A stretch of DNA of 64,000 nucleotides from Serilophus lunatus (lineage: Eukaryota > Chordata > Aves > Passeriformes > Eurylaimidae). How positions within the stretch are numbered: the first letter of the stretch is position 1; the number at the start of each line of letters is the position of its first letter. Made by a program: the position numbers and the translations under genes. This document shows, piece by piece, positions 37,261 through 51,240 of the stretch. The DNA is taken from positions 125,177 to 189,176 of the forward strand of contig VXBA01000663.1 in the NCBI GenBank assembly GCA_013399895.1. Reading direction: 5' to 3'. The notes under the pieces were generated by a model. That model ran no database searches. It was not told the origin of the DNA and saw only the letters and a list, made by a program, of their open reading frames with translations.

Positions 37261-40200
37261 GAGGTCTTCAGTAACTACTAAATACTTTTCTTGCAAGGAA
37301 TAAAGTACCACACTCGGCACTGAGGCAACTGGCTGAATCTCACTGACCTACCTCGGAGCTCTCACAGCCTTTTTAGAACTGGAGCTGCAGACAGAAGAGA
37401 GATGATGATGTTCTGGCATAGTAGTTCTCTGAGAGTGGAATCCTGTGTTTTCAGTCTGACAAGCCTTATTACCTGTTTCCAACACCATATCACAGTGCCT
37501 TTTGGAACTTTCAGCAATGGCCACTGTGAGTCCACAAATTAAACTGCCAGGCTCCAGTGAGGTTCAAAACATACAATTTTTTAGTGGGCGGCAACTTTTA
37601 TTGCCTCTAACAAGTAAAAAACCTCCAACCTATGTCATGCTGGAATACTACAAACAGCTGTGGAAACTGCAAACAAACCAAGAGATCAAAAGTACAGAAA
37701 GAACTGGAGACAATACTGGGTTTTCAATTATGTTGAAAGATGTTCTATTTGCATAGAAATAAATTACTTGCAAGTAAAAGATCTTTATGAACAGCAGTTA
37801 GCCACCATTTCATCACCAGCAAGATTAAAAATAGATCTTAATGTACTATGGCTCGATGTCACTGCTTCTTTTATAAAAACAAGATTTATGGTACATCTTA
37901 AGTTTATGCAAAAGACCCTATGTCAAAGATCTTAATTTGAGAAACTTGATACTTCAAATGTTATAAGCAAAGACTTTCAAGATTGACTGCTGGATCTGTC
38001 ATAAAACCCATGATTTTCATATATCTTTGGGTGCTCTCTCCCTTCCTTTTTCTCCCTAAGCATTTTATGCATTGCCACCAAATGCATTTAGTATTGACAC
38101 TTTAAATTACATTGCTCTAGGTGAAATGCTGCTCACACAGATCTTCTACACATGCACCTTTTCCAAACACAATTGACTTCACTTTTTTTTTCTTTTTGGT
38201 CATTTTTACCTAATTTCGACCAAATTCAGATGAACACATGTACAGCCATTCTATTTCTTGTCCAAATCTGTCTAGCATCAGGAACCAGCAGCATCAAGAA
38301 CCAGCCTTTTTGTACCTTTGTTTACTGAACAAAAGCTTCCTCCTATAGTACTTTACCACTGCTTGTAGATATTAGCTGAATCCTTTTAAGTTAAGTACTC
38401 TGGAATTTACACCTTACAAAAAGACATGATTTGTAATACTTCCATTATTCTAATGATTTCTCTGTGAAGCCACTCAGCTATTTTAAAACCTGCCTGAAAG
38501 GCATCTGCAGTGCTTTCCTCAATCTTTTTGAGTATTTCCTAGTAATTGAACATCAGAGAAGAGATACTTACACATAGCACTTAGATACCGATTATCTCCA
38601 AGACTCCCAATGTCTTTTTTAAAGCCATTCATCTCATGGAGAAGATAAACTAACCCACAGAAACTTCTGAATTGCACAGAAATCTACCTGTGAGGGTGAG
38701 GGAAAGAACTAAAAACCCCAGATACTGCTAGTCTGCATATCTTTCCATTCTGCTCTGCATTGTAGCTATTTAGTATTAAGAAAGAAACTGTTCATTCCTT
38801 AAACCTGTTTTTAAAAATCGCATGGCATGCTTTTAGTTCTGTGAAATGCAATTACTGAACTGTGTATAATGATTTTCTGTTAGATCTTGGCCTTCCCTAT
38901 TATTTAATTGGCAATTAGTTCAACGTACCACGCTGCATGCACTGCTGATGTTACCAGGTTACCAGGACAGAAAGTACTTTTTCTGAAAGGAATAAAAGCA
39001 AAGGAACAGGGTATATGAAATTCCATCACTGGAAAGGATGTTTGAAACCCCATCACTACCAGCACTTGGCAAAGACTAAAGAAGGCTAGCAGATGGAAAA
39101 GACCCATCTCAATAGGGAACATCCTGCCAAAGGTCAGTATGATGCTGCATAAAAGAAAAGAATAAAGAAGGCTTAAAAAATGACCACAGCATTCTTCAGA
39201 TTTCTTGGCTGTAATCCACTTATGAATCTTACAGGTTTTATTTTTATTAGTTTTCACTCCTTTTAATAAAAGCTGAAATACAACACAACCATTTATATTT
39301 GCAATGTTTCTGGCTGCAATATAACAAGTGGAAGACAAGGAAAGAAATTACGAATATATTAGCTGCTGATGCATTTTCTGCATGAATAACACCATTAAGG
39401 CTTTGGACTGTAACCTGAACTTTCAGCCAAGTCAGCCTAAGTGAATCTCAGATTTTGAAAGTGTCTTGAGAAGTCACCTGATTCACCACTGTGTTACTAC
39501 ACCTTCTGGATAAGGTTAGACAATTTAAAAATAGAAGCAATGAGCACTGAACTAGATGTCTTAGCTGTACAATTTTCTGTTTGTTTTTAAATCATTATTC
39601 TAGAAGATTTTGAGGGAAAAGAAATGTCATTTCAGGAGTTGAAATAGAAAGCAGAATAATTTAAGCATTGCATGGACTCTTTTTCACAGGGAGAGAATTA
39701 CAGGCAACAATCTGTCCTAATGTCTCATACCAGATAAAACCTAAGTGATGTTTATAGCTATTGTGCATCCCTGCCGTGACACAGCTGCTGCTTTTGTGTT
39801 ACTAATGGATTCCTCTGTTTGCAGAAAAGGAATCTCCAATCCTTTTTCAACAGGTTATAGGCAAAAATAAATTGCAAGTCCTTGAGCTGGCCTGACAGGG
39901 AGCCAATTACCATTACAGCTGAATCATTTCAAAAGAAAAGCAAGGAAGAAGGAACATGACAGAAGATGACAGAGAAATGAAGAAATGACAGGGGGAGAAA
40001 AGAAAAAATACCAACACAACAACACCAAACCAGAGCTGAACAAAAACGAAAAGTGGATTCAATGCTGAAAATACAAGAAGCCTCCAAATAAACAGGATAG
40101 TGTCTGAGTAGCTGTACTGTTTTCTTTACTTCCTTTTTCATTTGATGGGAGTAAATGCAAAGACCAGGCCCCTGGTCTTGGTCTATGGATCTTTTCTGGT

Positions 40201-41590
40201 ATCTTCACAAAACACAGTTTGCCCCTGGCAAGTTTTTACAGTTCATTATTTCAGTGATTTGAGTTTTAATAGAATGCTGCATCTTAGCAGTAAGTACAGG
40301 CATGAACTTGGGAGATAGGATGAGTGGAAGAGAGGAGTGGACAGTGGGAAGGCTCAGTGATCCTTCCAGTTATAAAACCCTCCCACACCTTGCCTGGAGG
40401 AAGGAAGATTACTGGCCTCAGGGACTAGGATGCAAAATAAAAAGGGATAAACACGGTGGTTTGGCTTAATAATATACTGCCTACTATATCAAACTGGATT
40501 AGATACAGTTCATTTCCTGCAGAGGTTTCCCAAGCTTTTCTTTACATTGCCTTGTGCCAAATGAGCAAGTTGTTTCCTGCTGTCCCATAAATGTGTGTTT
40601 GGTAGAAGGATACAGCTTTTGTACAAAGCTGGCTATTGCATGGTCCCAATGGTGAGTCTCAGCATGTGACACCTCCTCTGGAGCTTGCTCATAAACTGCT
40701 CCCCCATATCGCAGCTGTGTGAACAATAATGGGTCTCTCCTGTGGATGCAACTGTACCACATGTAACAGCTTAGAGAAAAAGAACTTAGAAACTATATAA
40801 TGAATGCTAGTCCTAACCCTGTATCTACATTCAGAGTTTGCAGAAAGCATGCCAGTACATACGGTATTGTTGGGTTTGTAATTCACAGTGTAAGGTGCCT
40901 GACTTGATTTATATGTAAAAATGGAGAGAAACATAATTGAGAATCACCAATTTGCTGTCAGCTCTTCTTGTTTGAATTGGTATAAAATATGAGTCCTTTG
41001 GGAATGTGTGGTGCAACTGGAAACTAGCCTGTGCAAGGGTAAAACGATAGGAAACTCAGACAACGTACTCATCACCTGCTCTGGATTCTGTCCTTCAACT
41101 GACATCCCAGTCAGCTTCCTGCCTTTGCAGCCAACAGTAAATAATAGCCAATTGGGAGATTCATACACAAATACCATCTATCAGGAATCAGTGGCTTGTA
41201 TTACACAGATTACACAAGAAGGAGATCCTCAGGCAACTATAAATGCTTGCAGCTCCTGACATGTCTGGTATCCTGCTTCCTGCCACAAAGGAACCTACCA
41301 GCTTTTTTTTCAAAATGTTCCACTAGAAATAAAATAAACTGCTCTGTACCAGATTTCAAAATACTTTTAAAAAGCTTTCCTTAAAATTTAATTTCAGGTA
41401 AAAAGAGGTAACATCATATTTTTATCTTTCAGCACAGGAAAGACAGGGCTGGCACTCACTGTCAAAAAATGCGGGGAAATAACAATATCCGAAGATGCGC
41501 TTATCTTCCTCCAGAACTGCTATACAGAAAATTATTATTAGGAGTAAACAAGAAGAGAGGATCCTGAACAAGTTCATAAAAAAATTGTAA
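37261..41590 (-). other. CNTN1: Upstream CNTN1 intron block
   Basis: Unique-looking intron sequence of about 4.3 kb. The longest open frame (39338-38904, minus, 144 codons) has no recognisable domain. Nothing else is supported. Confidence 0.6.
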
Positions 41591-41640
41591 TGAAAGCAGG
41601 CAGGCAGGCAGGAGGGAAGGCAGAGAGGGAGGGAGGGAAC
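41591..41640. repeat. Purine-rich simple repeat (GGCA/GGGA)n
   Basis: Tandem GGCA units followed by GGGA units directly left of a CR1 fragment. Confidence 0.85.
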
Positions 41641-41648
41641 ACAGTGTA

Positions 41649-41743
41649 TCATCTGGTCCAACCTCATGCTCAAGCAGGGTCGTCCTAGAGCACACAGCAC
41701 AGGATTACATCCAAATGGTTCTTGAACGAGGGAGACTTCACAA
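41649..41743 (-). mobile_element. CR1 LINE, short internal 3'-region fragment
   Basis: Plus-strand blocks ATCTGGTCCAACCTCATGCT, CAAGCAGGGTCGTCCTAGAG and GGATTACATCCAAATGGTTC match the inverted CR1 3' region. Both ends are lost. Confidence 0.8.
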
Positions 41744-44700
41744 GAGGTCTCACCGAAGTTAAGATTACAGATATTTTTTGCTTAGTCTGATGAGATGGTT
41801 AGGAGAACACTAATTCCAGGAAGAGTCTAAGATACTGTTCTGACTTTATCTCACTAAAAAAATTCAGGTTTTTTTATCATCAATTTTTCCTTTGCACTGA
41901 TTAACTTTTATTTATATCCCAATTAACAATGTAGATGTAGAACATTTGTCATGAATTTTCAGCAGAAAGTTCTCTCTCTCCAAAGAATTAGTTATCATCT
42001 AAACATAATCACATTTTTTCTACCATTTTAGAAACCCAAGAAGAACTTGTATCATAGAATAGGAATACTGAAGTTTTTAAACATGCTACTTTGAAGAAGA
42101 AAAAATAATTACACTGAACGAAAGTCTATGAGGAACTAAGTCTATTTCCTAGACTGAACAATAATAAGTATCTAAGTAGTAAACTAGTATACTAAGTAAA
42201 CTTGGCATACTACTAAGTAGTAAACTAAACAACAACAAAGTATTCAATTAAAACTAAATAATATAAAAACTGAAGATGGTCCTAAATGGCCCTAAATGAT
42301 TCTAAATTATGTCCTTATCATGTAGGACATAATCATAGGCTGCAGGTTACTTGAAAAGAAGTCAACTGTCTATTATTTTTATAATTGGAGCCTATACAGA
42401 ATATTTGGTACAAATTGGAAAATCCAGTTAGATTCACCTGATTTCAGCTATAATATTATTATACAAGATTTTGTCTTATCAAGGCATCTCAGACTTCAAA
42501 ACATTGTATTAATATAAAATAAAATATAATTATATCCTCTCTTAAACCTTAAAAGTGATTTGGCTGATAACATTTACATTTATAAAATAGACTAGGAGGT
42601 CAAGGACTCGGCAGACTTCATAAAATGCAGGCATCAGCAAATGACTACTATGCCAAGTTTGCTATTAAGAAGCTTAGGGCAAATTGCTCAGACACATGGA
42701 GTTGGTCCGATTCCTGCCGTGTTAAAAACTGATGCTTACCACAGATACTGGGAAAAACCTTTATAGAAGTAACTTCTGCTGTTCTTAAACTGTGTCTCCG
42801 TATTTTGCACACATATTTTAACACATTTCATATGGCACAACCCAGTTATGAGAAAGGGCTGTGAGAAGCCTCCCCAAGGCCTCCACTCATGACCCCTTGC
42901 ATTGGAGGCTACGCTGCACTCAGGTTCTTGCCATAGCAATGCTGCAGGCACCTGTGCCCAGACCCAACCTTGCCCTGCTGGCTTGACCTTGGACTTGCCA
43001 CATCACTGCAAACCTGACTGGCAACCCAGACTCTTGCTCGAGTCCTGGTTTCCATCACTGGACTGCCTCTGCTCTTCTTCTTCAGTTATAGACAAAGAGG
43101 TATATGTCTATGTACATTCACATGTACATGTAGATGATTATGGTTTCACTGATAAGAAATAGAAAGATTTGTATTTGTGCATGTGTATGTATGTGTGAAA
43201 GGTGAGTGGGAAAGGTTGTCACAGAAGGCTGATCATGTAAACAGGTACCATCATAAGTTGATGTGTGTGTTGTCAGAACAAATAGTGGTGATGGTGTCAT
43301 TGAGGACACTGCCTTGGCTCATCATGCGCCTTCTGCTGCTGAGCAGCCTGCTCTTCTGGGGCCTGAGAGATCGCATCGTCTTTTTTAAAAGGCAAACAAA
43401 GAGCTGGGTTTTGTACACAAGGAGAAAGGGACTCAGAATAGGTAATTTTTATAGATCATATTTTTCATCAGATATGATGGGGTCATGGAGAGCCATTCTG
43501 GATTTACTGCATCCAACAGCTTAGTCCTGTTTAGTTAAACTGAATGCAATTGGCTAACTTTCACATCAAGGAGACACTTTTACACCCTGCATGTTTTCAG
43601 GAAATAACATGAAATTAAGATCTTAAAACTTTGCTGTGCCCTCTGTAAGCATCTCCAGCCAGAGAATTACTGCTGTTCATTGCCAGCCAAAGTTCCCAAG
43701 TTCCATTTACAGAGCCAGAGAAGAACTCCAGGACGATCACTGTGGCATTATCTATGCTTTTGTAATTGAGTGGCAAGTTTCCTACGTCATGAAAGCAGCT
43801 GGAGACTACTTAGTTCCAAATGCCTCAATGCCAAGCTTGTTTGTCCCAGTTTCAGAAAGTTACAGGAAAATAAAGCTTACCCTTTACTTCCTTGATTTCT
43901 GCAATATATTCATCTTTAATAGTCTGTGTTGAACGACGAATCATTTACAAGTGAAAATGATCTTAATCACAAAGTAGTTGTTCAAGCATTTATTTTGGAA
44001 ATACCAATTATTTGATGTTGTCTACTGCTAGTATATAAGACATTCTATAATAATTCTGCTGTTGAACTGCTTGTAAATATATAAAATAAAAAGGAAAAAG
44101 CATATATACTGTAAAACAAATCCAAAAATATTTGTGATTTGTTTATTTAATCCAATCTTGCTTGTAAAAATTCTATCCTTGTATTTGACCATGAAAATGC
44201 TAAAAACATTTCCATCTTTACTCATACTTACATGCAGAAATGTTCTTTGTAAGTTTTAAAAAAGGGAAAGCAATAATGGTGAGAGAAATCTATCCTCTTT
44301 TAGCTGATGTTCTGCCAACACTTAATTGTCATTATTCTGAACACACTGGTAGAAATTGTTCCAGTATCTACCGACTAATTTTATGGTTTTCATATTTGGA
44401 GGAATTGGAATAATATTGTATTGATAAACAAATAATTTTAAAACATTTATAAGTATTTGTAGTACCTAGTTCAAGGAAAAATATATATCCATACTGACAT
44501 TCATTCCGGTGCAGAAAATTCATTTAGTGGTTCTGCCTCTTCTTGTTTCAAAAGCTAAAGTTCTCTATGTGGATTAGACTAAATGAAAATCTTCATACAG
44601 CTCTATGCTGTATTTTGCTTTAAAATACTATGTCACTTCAAAAATCCTGCTACAGTCCTTCACTTTTCAGGAATAACGAAAAAAATCAGCAGCCATAGTT

Positions 44701-47700
44701 CTGAATCTTAGGATTTTTTGTATTATTATCCTATGTACCACCATCAACATCATGTCCTTTCTCTGACACCTAATCAGATTCATTAAGCCTGAAGACTTGG
44801 CCAACTGCTTTACTAGAAGAATAACCACATTAACATAAACTTTTATTTAGCGGTAAGCTAATAAACAGAAGAAACCTATTTCTATATCAGTAACTGGTAC
44901 ATGGCCTTTAGTTCTCTCTTGAGCCTCTAATTTTTCCTTGTCATTCAATATGTAATGAAGGCTTTTCGGCACTCATTTCCTTTAAAATGTTGCAGAAGAG
45001 CAACTGCTTATTTGATAAAAGCACAATAAAAAGGTCTGCCTCTAGAATTTAAAATAAAATGCCATTATGGGCTTAAATCTGAACTTTATCCACTTCATGA
45101 GGAGTACAAGGTTATATAACCCCCCAAAGACAAACTGCCTAAGGACATATATATCTTTCTTCAGTGCAAGGAAAGGCTCATGCAAACTCACAAATTGTCT
45201 CTCAAAACTAAGATAAAGCTTTTGCAGGATAAATTAACATTCAGTTCAGGAGGATCATCTGTGTTACAAATACCAAAACAAACCCAAATTAAATAAAACA
45301 AAGGAGACACTATTGATGGAAGCCAGATTCTACAGTCCGTTTTGTTCTGGTCTTTGGCAATTAGAGAGAAGAAATACTTCCACAACCTACTGGCTCCAGG
45401 ATGAAGTAAAGAGGCTCATCCTGTATACCTGCCAAGCCCTGACTGGCCTGTGCCCTTCTCAAATGCTTAACTTTCAGGAGACTAGTTCCCACTGTTCTGC
45501 CAGGAATGGACTGAAGCAGTTGGGGGACAATGCAGGATGTTGTCATGAAAGGGCATTTTCTATAGGAAAAAAACCCAAGAGGCTGCCCATCCAAGAGGAG
45601 ACAGAAAACGCCTGATATGCCCGTTGTGGTATAACCTACTTCTTCCTGAGGGAAATAGTTGTGATGCCTTTGCAGAACACTTTTTTTGCTGTGATAAGAC
45701 ATCAGACATGACAGCGATGGTGCTTTTGCAGGACCTTAAGGATAAGGTAATCAGATATTCCAGCAAAGCTCACACCTTCAGCATCCTGAGTTGTTCAGTG
45801 ATGGCAAAAGTCTGCCCACGCCTATCTAATGGAGTTTGGTGGACCTGCAACTCCACCTTAGCAGCGGTCTTAGCTGTTTACCAAGCAGATTTTGCTTTTC
45901 AATACACTGTAAGCATGAAGGGGAAAATTATGAAATGTGCTAGACAGCACTAGAAACCAAAGTCCTGAACGGGCTAAAAATATTATAGAAAACACTGATG
46001 GCAATTTCACCATAATCCCTTTTTATTGTCTTCTGAAGAAGAGAAGATGATGGCAAAGCATTGCCATCTGCTGTGGTCAACATCAGAAAATTGCAATGAT
46101 GTTTTCTAGGATAAGACTTTTCCATTTACATGATATAGACTGAGGTTTTACTGTAAATGGCACCAAATTTCATTATGTAACTAGTTGAAAGCATATCCTA
46201 TCTTTCAATGCCTTAGCTTTATTCCCTTCAATTACTTATTCACATTTGGACTTTTATTCTATTTTATTATCATTGGCACAGCTACACAATATTGGCACCT
46301 TACAGTGATCCTTATGCATAATCACTTAGCTTGAATTTGGAATCTGAGTCATCATTAAATTGACCTGAACAGAATGTTATTCATATAAGATGGAGGATGA
46401 ACAGTTCTAGGACTGGACCATGAAGTCCACTTCTTTGATCACTTTGATCTTCTGCAACTGTGTTACTGTAATTTCTCTTCTGCAGCATCCAATAATTCAT
46501 TCATGCTCTTGTAAATAGTTTTGGTACAAATGCTAATTTCAGTAGAGTGTAACTGTTGGCCAATTTGCAAATGTTTGAGAAAAATGAGACTGAAGATTAG
46601 CAAAAGGTATTTCAATAATTAACTATTATAAAATAGAAATGTCCTTAATGGTCTGTGTGGGAAAAAGGTAAAATACATGATATGAACAAACTGTAGTGTA
46701 CAGAACACTATTTTGGTGCCACAGGTTATTAAAACCCCTTTACTTCTTGTTGAAGAAGTTTAAAGGTAGAGGGGCAAACTGCAAATCTCATGGCTTCTCC
46801 TAAACTCTGTAAGGATATGCAGTCCTTACTCCTGAAGACAGTCTGATCTTTCATAATGCAATTTAGAACGTAATTTTTCTTGATACTGATTGAGCCACCT
46901 GAAAGGTGAAAAACTCCTTTTATTCTCACCAAATGGCAACTTCCAAGGATGTTCATAACCTGATGTTTCATTCCAATGGGTGTCAGTAGTAGTAGTTACA
47001 GATGTTCATCATCTTTCAAAATTAAGTTCTTTGTCACTGGAAAGTATTTGATTAGTTTAATCTGTCCATAATGTGAGATTCTGATGAATTAATGAAAATA
47101 CATAGAAAATGCTATAATAAATAATATTGTAAGAAACACATTAAATTAACCTAAGAGACGAAAAGCCAAACAATTTTGAAGAGGATGTCTTTGCTGATGA
47201 GTCTGTGCCTTAACTCTTTCTGTGGAATTAAAATTTCTATATGCAAATTTTGGTTTTAAATTTTGCATGCCTTTTTATGAGGAAAAAAAATCTATCAATT
47301 CTCATAAAGGATAAATAAACTGTTAATCTCCATCATTTGACCAGAAACTCAGCACTCTACTCTCCTATTTGTAGACAATAGCATTATCCTGGCAACAGTC
47401 AGGCAAAACCTATTTATTGCTAATAAAGTTTAGCCAGTTTGCTGTTGCGCTGCATAGGAGCTGCCTCCATGTAATGTACAACAGTTTATAAGTTTTTTTT
47501 AAATGAACAGAAGAATGTGACACTAAAAATGAGGAGGCCTACAGAACCAGAAATTCTTATAGTGAATATGTAAAAGATTTTTTGTCATTGCCATAGAGAA
47601 TGGCTGTATTCTCTCAGAGTACTAATGCTTGCAATGCACTAACCAGTTTGGATTTGTAGTATATTTTAAGTGGATGAAAACTTGGTAATATTTCCTAATA

Positions 47701-50700
47701 AAGCTTGCTTTGCTTTTTTTTCAATTTCATACATTTCACCTTACATATGTTTCATATCTAATGAAATATATATTATTTCATGAAATCGAGCCAGAAATAC
47801 AAACTCAGTGACATTAAATCAGAGGAATATTGGTTCTCTGGTTTGTAGTGCAGTCATATGTCTCATACGATTAGGCAATAAACGTAAGTTAGCACATTTG
47901 GTGACAAATGCATTTTAAAAACATTTGGGGCTTTTTCCACAGGTGATGTTAGGATTAGTACTGGGATATTCTTTTCTGCTATTTTAGGATTGGGAATATG
48001 AGTGAACTTGAGTGTTGTTATGAGTGACATGTTTCATCCATAAAGATATTTAGCTTTTATTTTACTTCTTTTTCAATATACCTCTCCATTAAAATGTTAC
48101 TGTTAAGACAATTTATTCTAACCGCGCTGACAGAGATAACAACACTAACAGATAAAAAATTTAGAAACCTATCTACTTTGCTACAGGGTCCTAATTTGTA
48201 GGTTTAAGACTTACAGTTTTCTTAGTCAGGGAGTGTTTGTTCTGCTTCACTAGAAATAAATAGAGGAGTGGTTATCACTATAATTGTGCTATAAGCAATC
48301 AGCACAAGCCCCAGGATCTGCCATAAAAGGTGCAATGTCCTATAGTTTATAGTAGCTATTTATGTGCTATGTTAAAGTATCTATTCAAGAAAAGCATTCA
48401 TGGTTTGAAAATTTAATAAAAACAACTAATTATTTCAATTTTTTTTTTTTTAACAAACAAATCAAGTTAATGCTTAGGAAATCACATTTTAATGAGTGAT
48501 TTTTCAAATACTAATCTTTTATGGTTGCATAATCTAGAAGCAAAGGTTAATACTCTCAAGCACATCCTGAAGCCCTGTTATTAAAAACTTTAGAGCAGAG
48601 TCATTCAATATACCATCTATAGTTGGAGGACAGAAAGCTATTGATCTAAACCTCTTAGCAGAGGCCTGGTTGTCTTCTTTCACTTGCCTCCACCCAACAG
48701 GGGCAAATCAGATTATACATCTGGCTGATACAATTCCCTTAGAACTATAAAGTTAGGTGTGATGAGCCTGGTTCCTAGTTCTTAACATTTTGCCATATTA
48801 AAAATCATAGGATCTGTATCTTCTGCTCCTTTTAGAAGCAAGCCTGTAAAAAGTAAGACAAAGTTCTCATTAAAAGCACAATTCTGAAACTATTTCTGAT
48901 TTAGTGACAGAGTCTGGTTTTCAGTTTCATCTTCTGTGATATGCTACACATCTCTACACAGTTTCAGTTATGGTCCCCCTCATTAAAGAAGATGGCATTC
49001 AACAACAACAACAAGAAGCTAAAAAATGGAAATAAATATATAATTTCTCACCTTGAAAAATTCGCCCCTTCATGAATATTTCAGAAACATTTCTTGGGGG
49101 AAAATACAAATAAAACATCGTAATTTTTGTCTGAGATGCTACTTTCAGGGTTTTTTATATGAAAAGTATTCGGCTTTGCGCAAAGTAGAAAGACCCAACA
49201 ACACTAAATTGCTGAGAGAAGAATCTAGCATTTAACTGCTGTCATTTATATCTCAAACAGTAAAGAGCAACCTCACAAACTGCTAAAATTGCTTTTGAAA
49301 ATGCAGGCATTCAAAAATGAGTCACTGTTTCTAATTGATATAACACATCTAGAGGGCAGCTGACTGCCAGACAGGCGTTACTGCCATGAAATTATCATCT
49401 AATAAGTATAACAATTAACATCCTAACTGCATTTTTCTTGTGCTAATGTTGAGTGTCAAGAGACCAAATTGAGCACAACCTGTTACAAATCTGAAGAGAA
49501 ATTTAATATAGACATAACAGTTGGTAAGCAGTTGAGATTTAATTTAAAATTTCTATTACGTAAGGTAGAAGGATATGTGGTTTCAGTTTCTTTTGTCAAC
49601 ATTACAAATAAACATGAATTCATCCCTAATAAGCACTGCGGGAAATCAACTATGCGATCTTAATGATGCTTGAGTCTTTTGCTAAAGTGTACAGTTCATA
49701 ATCTCAAGCAGCTTCCAGAATACTGTGTCAATTAGGATACCATGCAGAGCAACAAGAAAGTCAACACCAGCTGGAGACAGTCATTGAACCTCACTGTCAA
49801 TATAGCAATAAAAGAAAACCTGTTCTACCAAAATGAAAACAATAAAACAAAGATAAAATGAATTGGGTAAGGAAATAATCCCAAATTTCCAGCTTCAAAT
49901 GGCTGAGTATTAAAGATCTTTGGGTAATTTATGAGTCAACATGTTGTGGGTTATCTAACAAGATGCCACCACTGGATGTCACTAGGACTTCCAAGCCAAG
50001 TCACTGCATGGCCATTTATTAGGCTGCACAGCTTGGAAATCGTGGTACTGGGACTTAGAAATACTCTCATGCCAACACTTTTCACTTCTATCATCTCTCC
50101 AATTTATTCCAGAAGTTGAAGTTGCTCAGTAAATCTTAGTAACACTTAAAGAAGTGAAAGAAGAAAATAAAATTTTACAGCTAGCAACCATATAATTACA
50201 ATTAACCTAATCCTAGTATCATGCTTTGTTTTGCTTTAAAGTAGGTATAGCAGCTTCCTGGAATGTAATCTGTTACTCTTCTGTCTACTCAACACAGATT
50301 TGAAAATTCCTTTAGTTTATGCTAGCATCTTCATGTTTTACCACACCATGAATTTTGCTGGCCAGGTAAAATGAGATACACGCTTACCACAAATCTAAAC
50401 AGCAAATTTTTGCAGTAGATGTGTCCCAACAGCTAAAGCTGGAAACCATCAAGCTTCATGCAATTACTACTACATTGCTTTGGAATTCAGCCATGATACA
50501 ATCTTCTTTTCACCTACATAGGATATACCTACATTGAAAATTGTATCTTTATACTCTTCTGACTATTTACTGTAGTCCACAAGCAAATCTAGAAAGAAGG
50601 GGAAAAATAGCCTAGTCACATAGGCATTGTATTGAAGCATCTTCCTCTGCTGACTGGCTCTGCGAAAAAGCAACCTCTGAAACCCTCAAAGCAATGGATA

Positions 50701-51029
50701 CTAGAGACCTGCACACAGCCTCTATCCACAGCTCGCAGGACGCTTCCCTGGAAAATAGTCTCCTCCAAGAATCTCATTTTGTAGATTAATGAGCAGAAAA
50801 TAAGGCAAACAAAGTATAGGCTTAATGGTTTGGTTTTGACAACAAAACAAGGCTATCAGAGGAAACCCTTAGATATTTTGCTGTTCAGCAGATTCATAAA
50901 GGTGAGGAAAAGGGGCATAACACTGATGATGAAGACTGCTGAAGACACAACACTTTTCAAGGCAGAGCTAAGCTCTCTGTGAGGAACTACAGAAGGTTTT
51001 GATACAATATAACTGAAGGCAAAATAGTA
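41744..51029 (-). other. CNTN1: Upstream CNTN1 intron block
   Basis: About 9.3 kb of mainly AT-rich sequence. Sub-blocks that differ: small repeats and a perfect 10-bp inverted repeat near 42160-42333, a C-rich segment at 42880-43090, and a less AT-rich block at 45310-45950 with overlapping open frames on both strands but no recognisable product. No exon or RNA gene is supported. Confidence 0.6.
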
Positions 51030-51240
51030 AAATAGTGGATGAAATTCAGTTCTGATAATAAAAAAAATATTTTGAACAGTGGGAAGAATAACTGCACATA
51101 CAGAAAAACTGCCTAAATCAGTCATCACCACTCAAACCCCCCATGCTTTAGTGTGAATAAGGTCTCAATCCAGTTCTCAGCAGTGGTCAAAAAGGGAACT
51201 AGACTGGGGAATACTATTAGTCCTATAGTAGCCGTGATGA
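51030..51240 (+). mobile_element. Ancient CR1/L3-like LINE remnant (probable)
   Basis: Blocks in the expected order for the late ORF2 region of old CR1/L3 elements: ATGAAATTCAGTTCTGATAA, TGGGAAGAATAACTGCACAT, ATCACCACTCAA, then CAGCAGTGGTCAAAAAGGGA and GGGGAATACTATTAG. It is highly diverged, with indels. The left edge may reach about 50870. Confidence 0.55.

Noticed and set aside
38904..39338. 144-codon open frame on the minus strand
   Set aside because: It has no recognised domain, splice context or homology. It is a hydrophobic, low-information translation of AT-rich intron, best explained by chance.
43177..43524. 115-codon open frame on the plus strand
   Set aside because: No domain or homologue recognised. 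It contains a GT-repeat-like start region, so it is probably chance.
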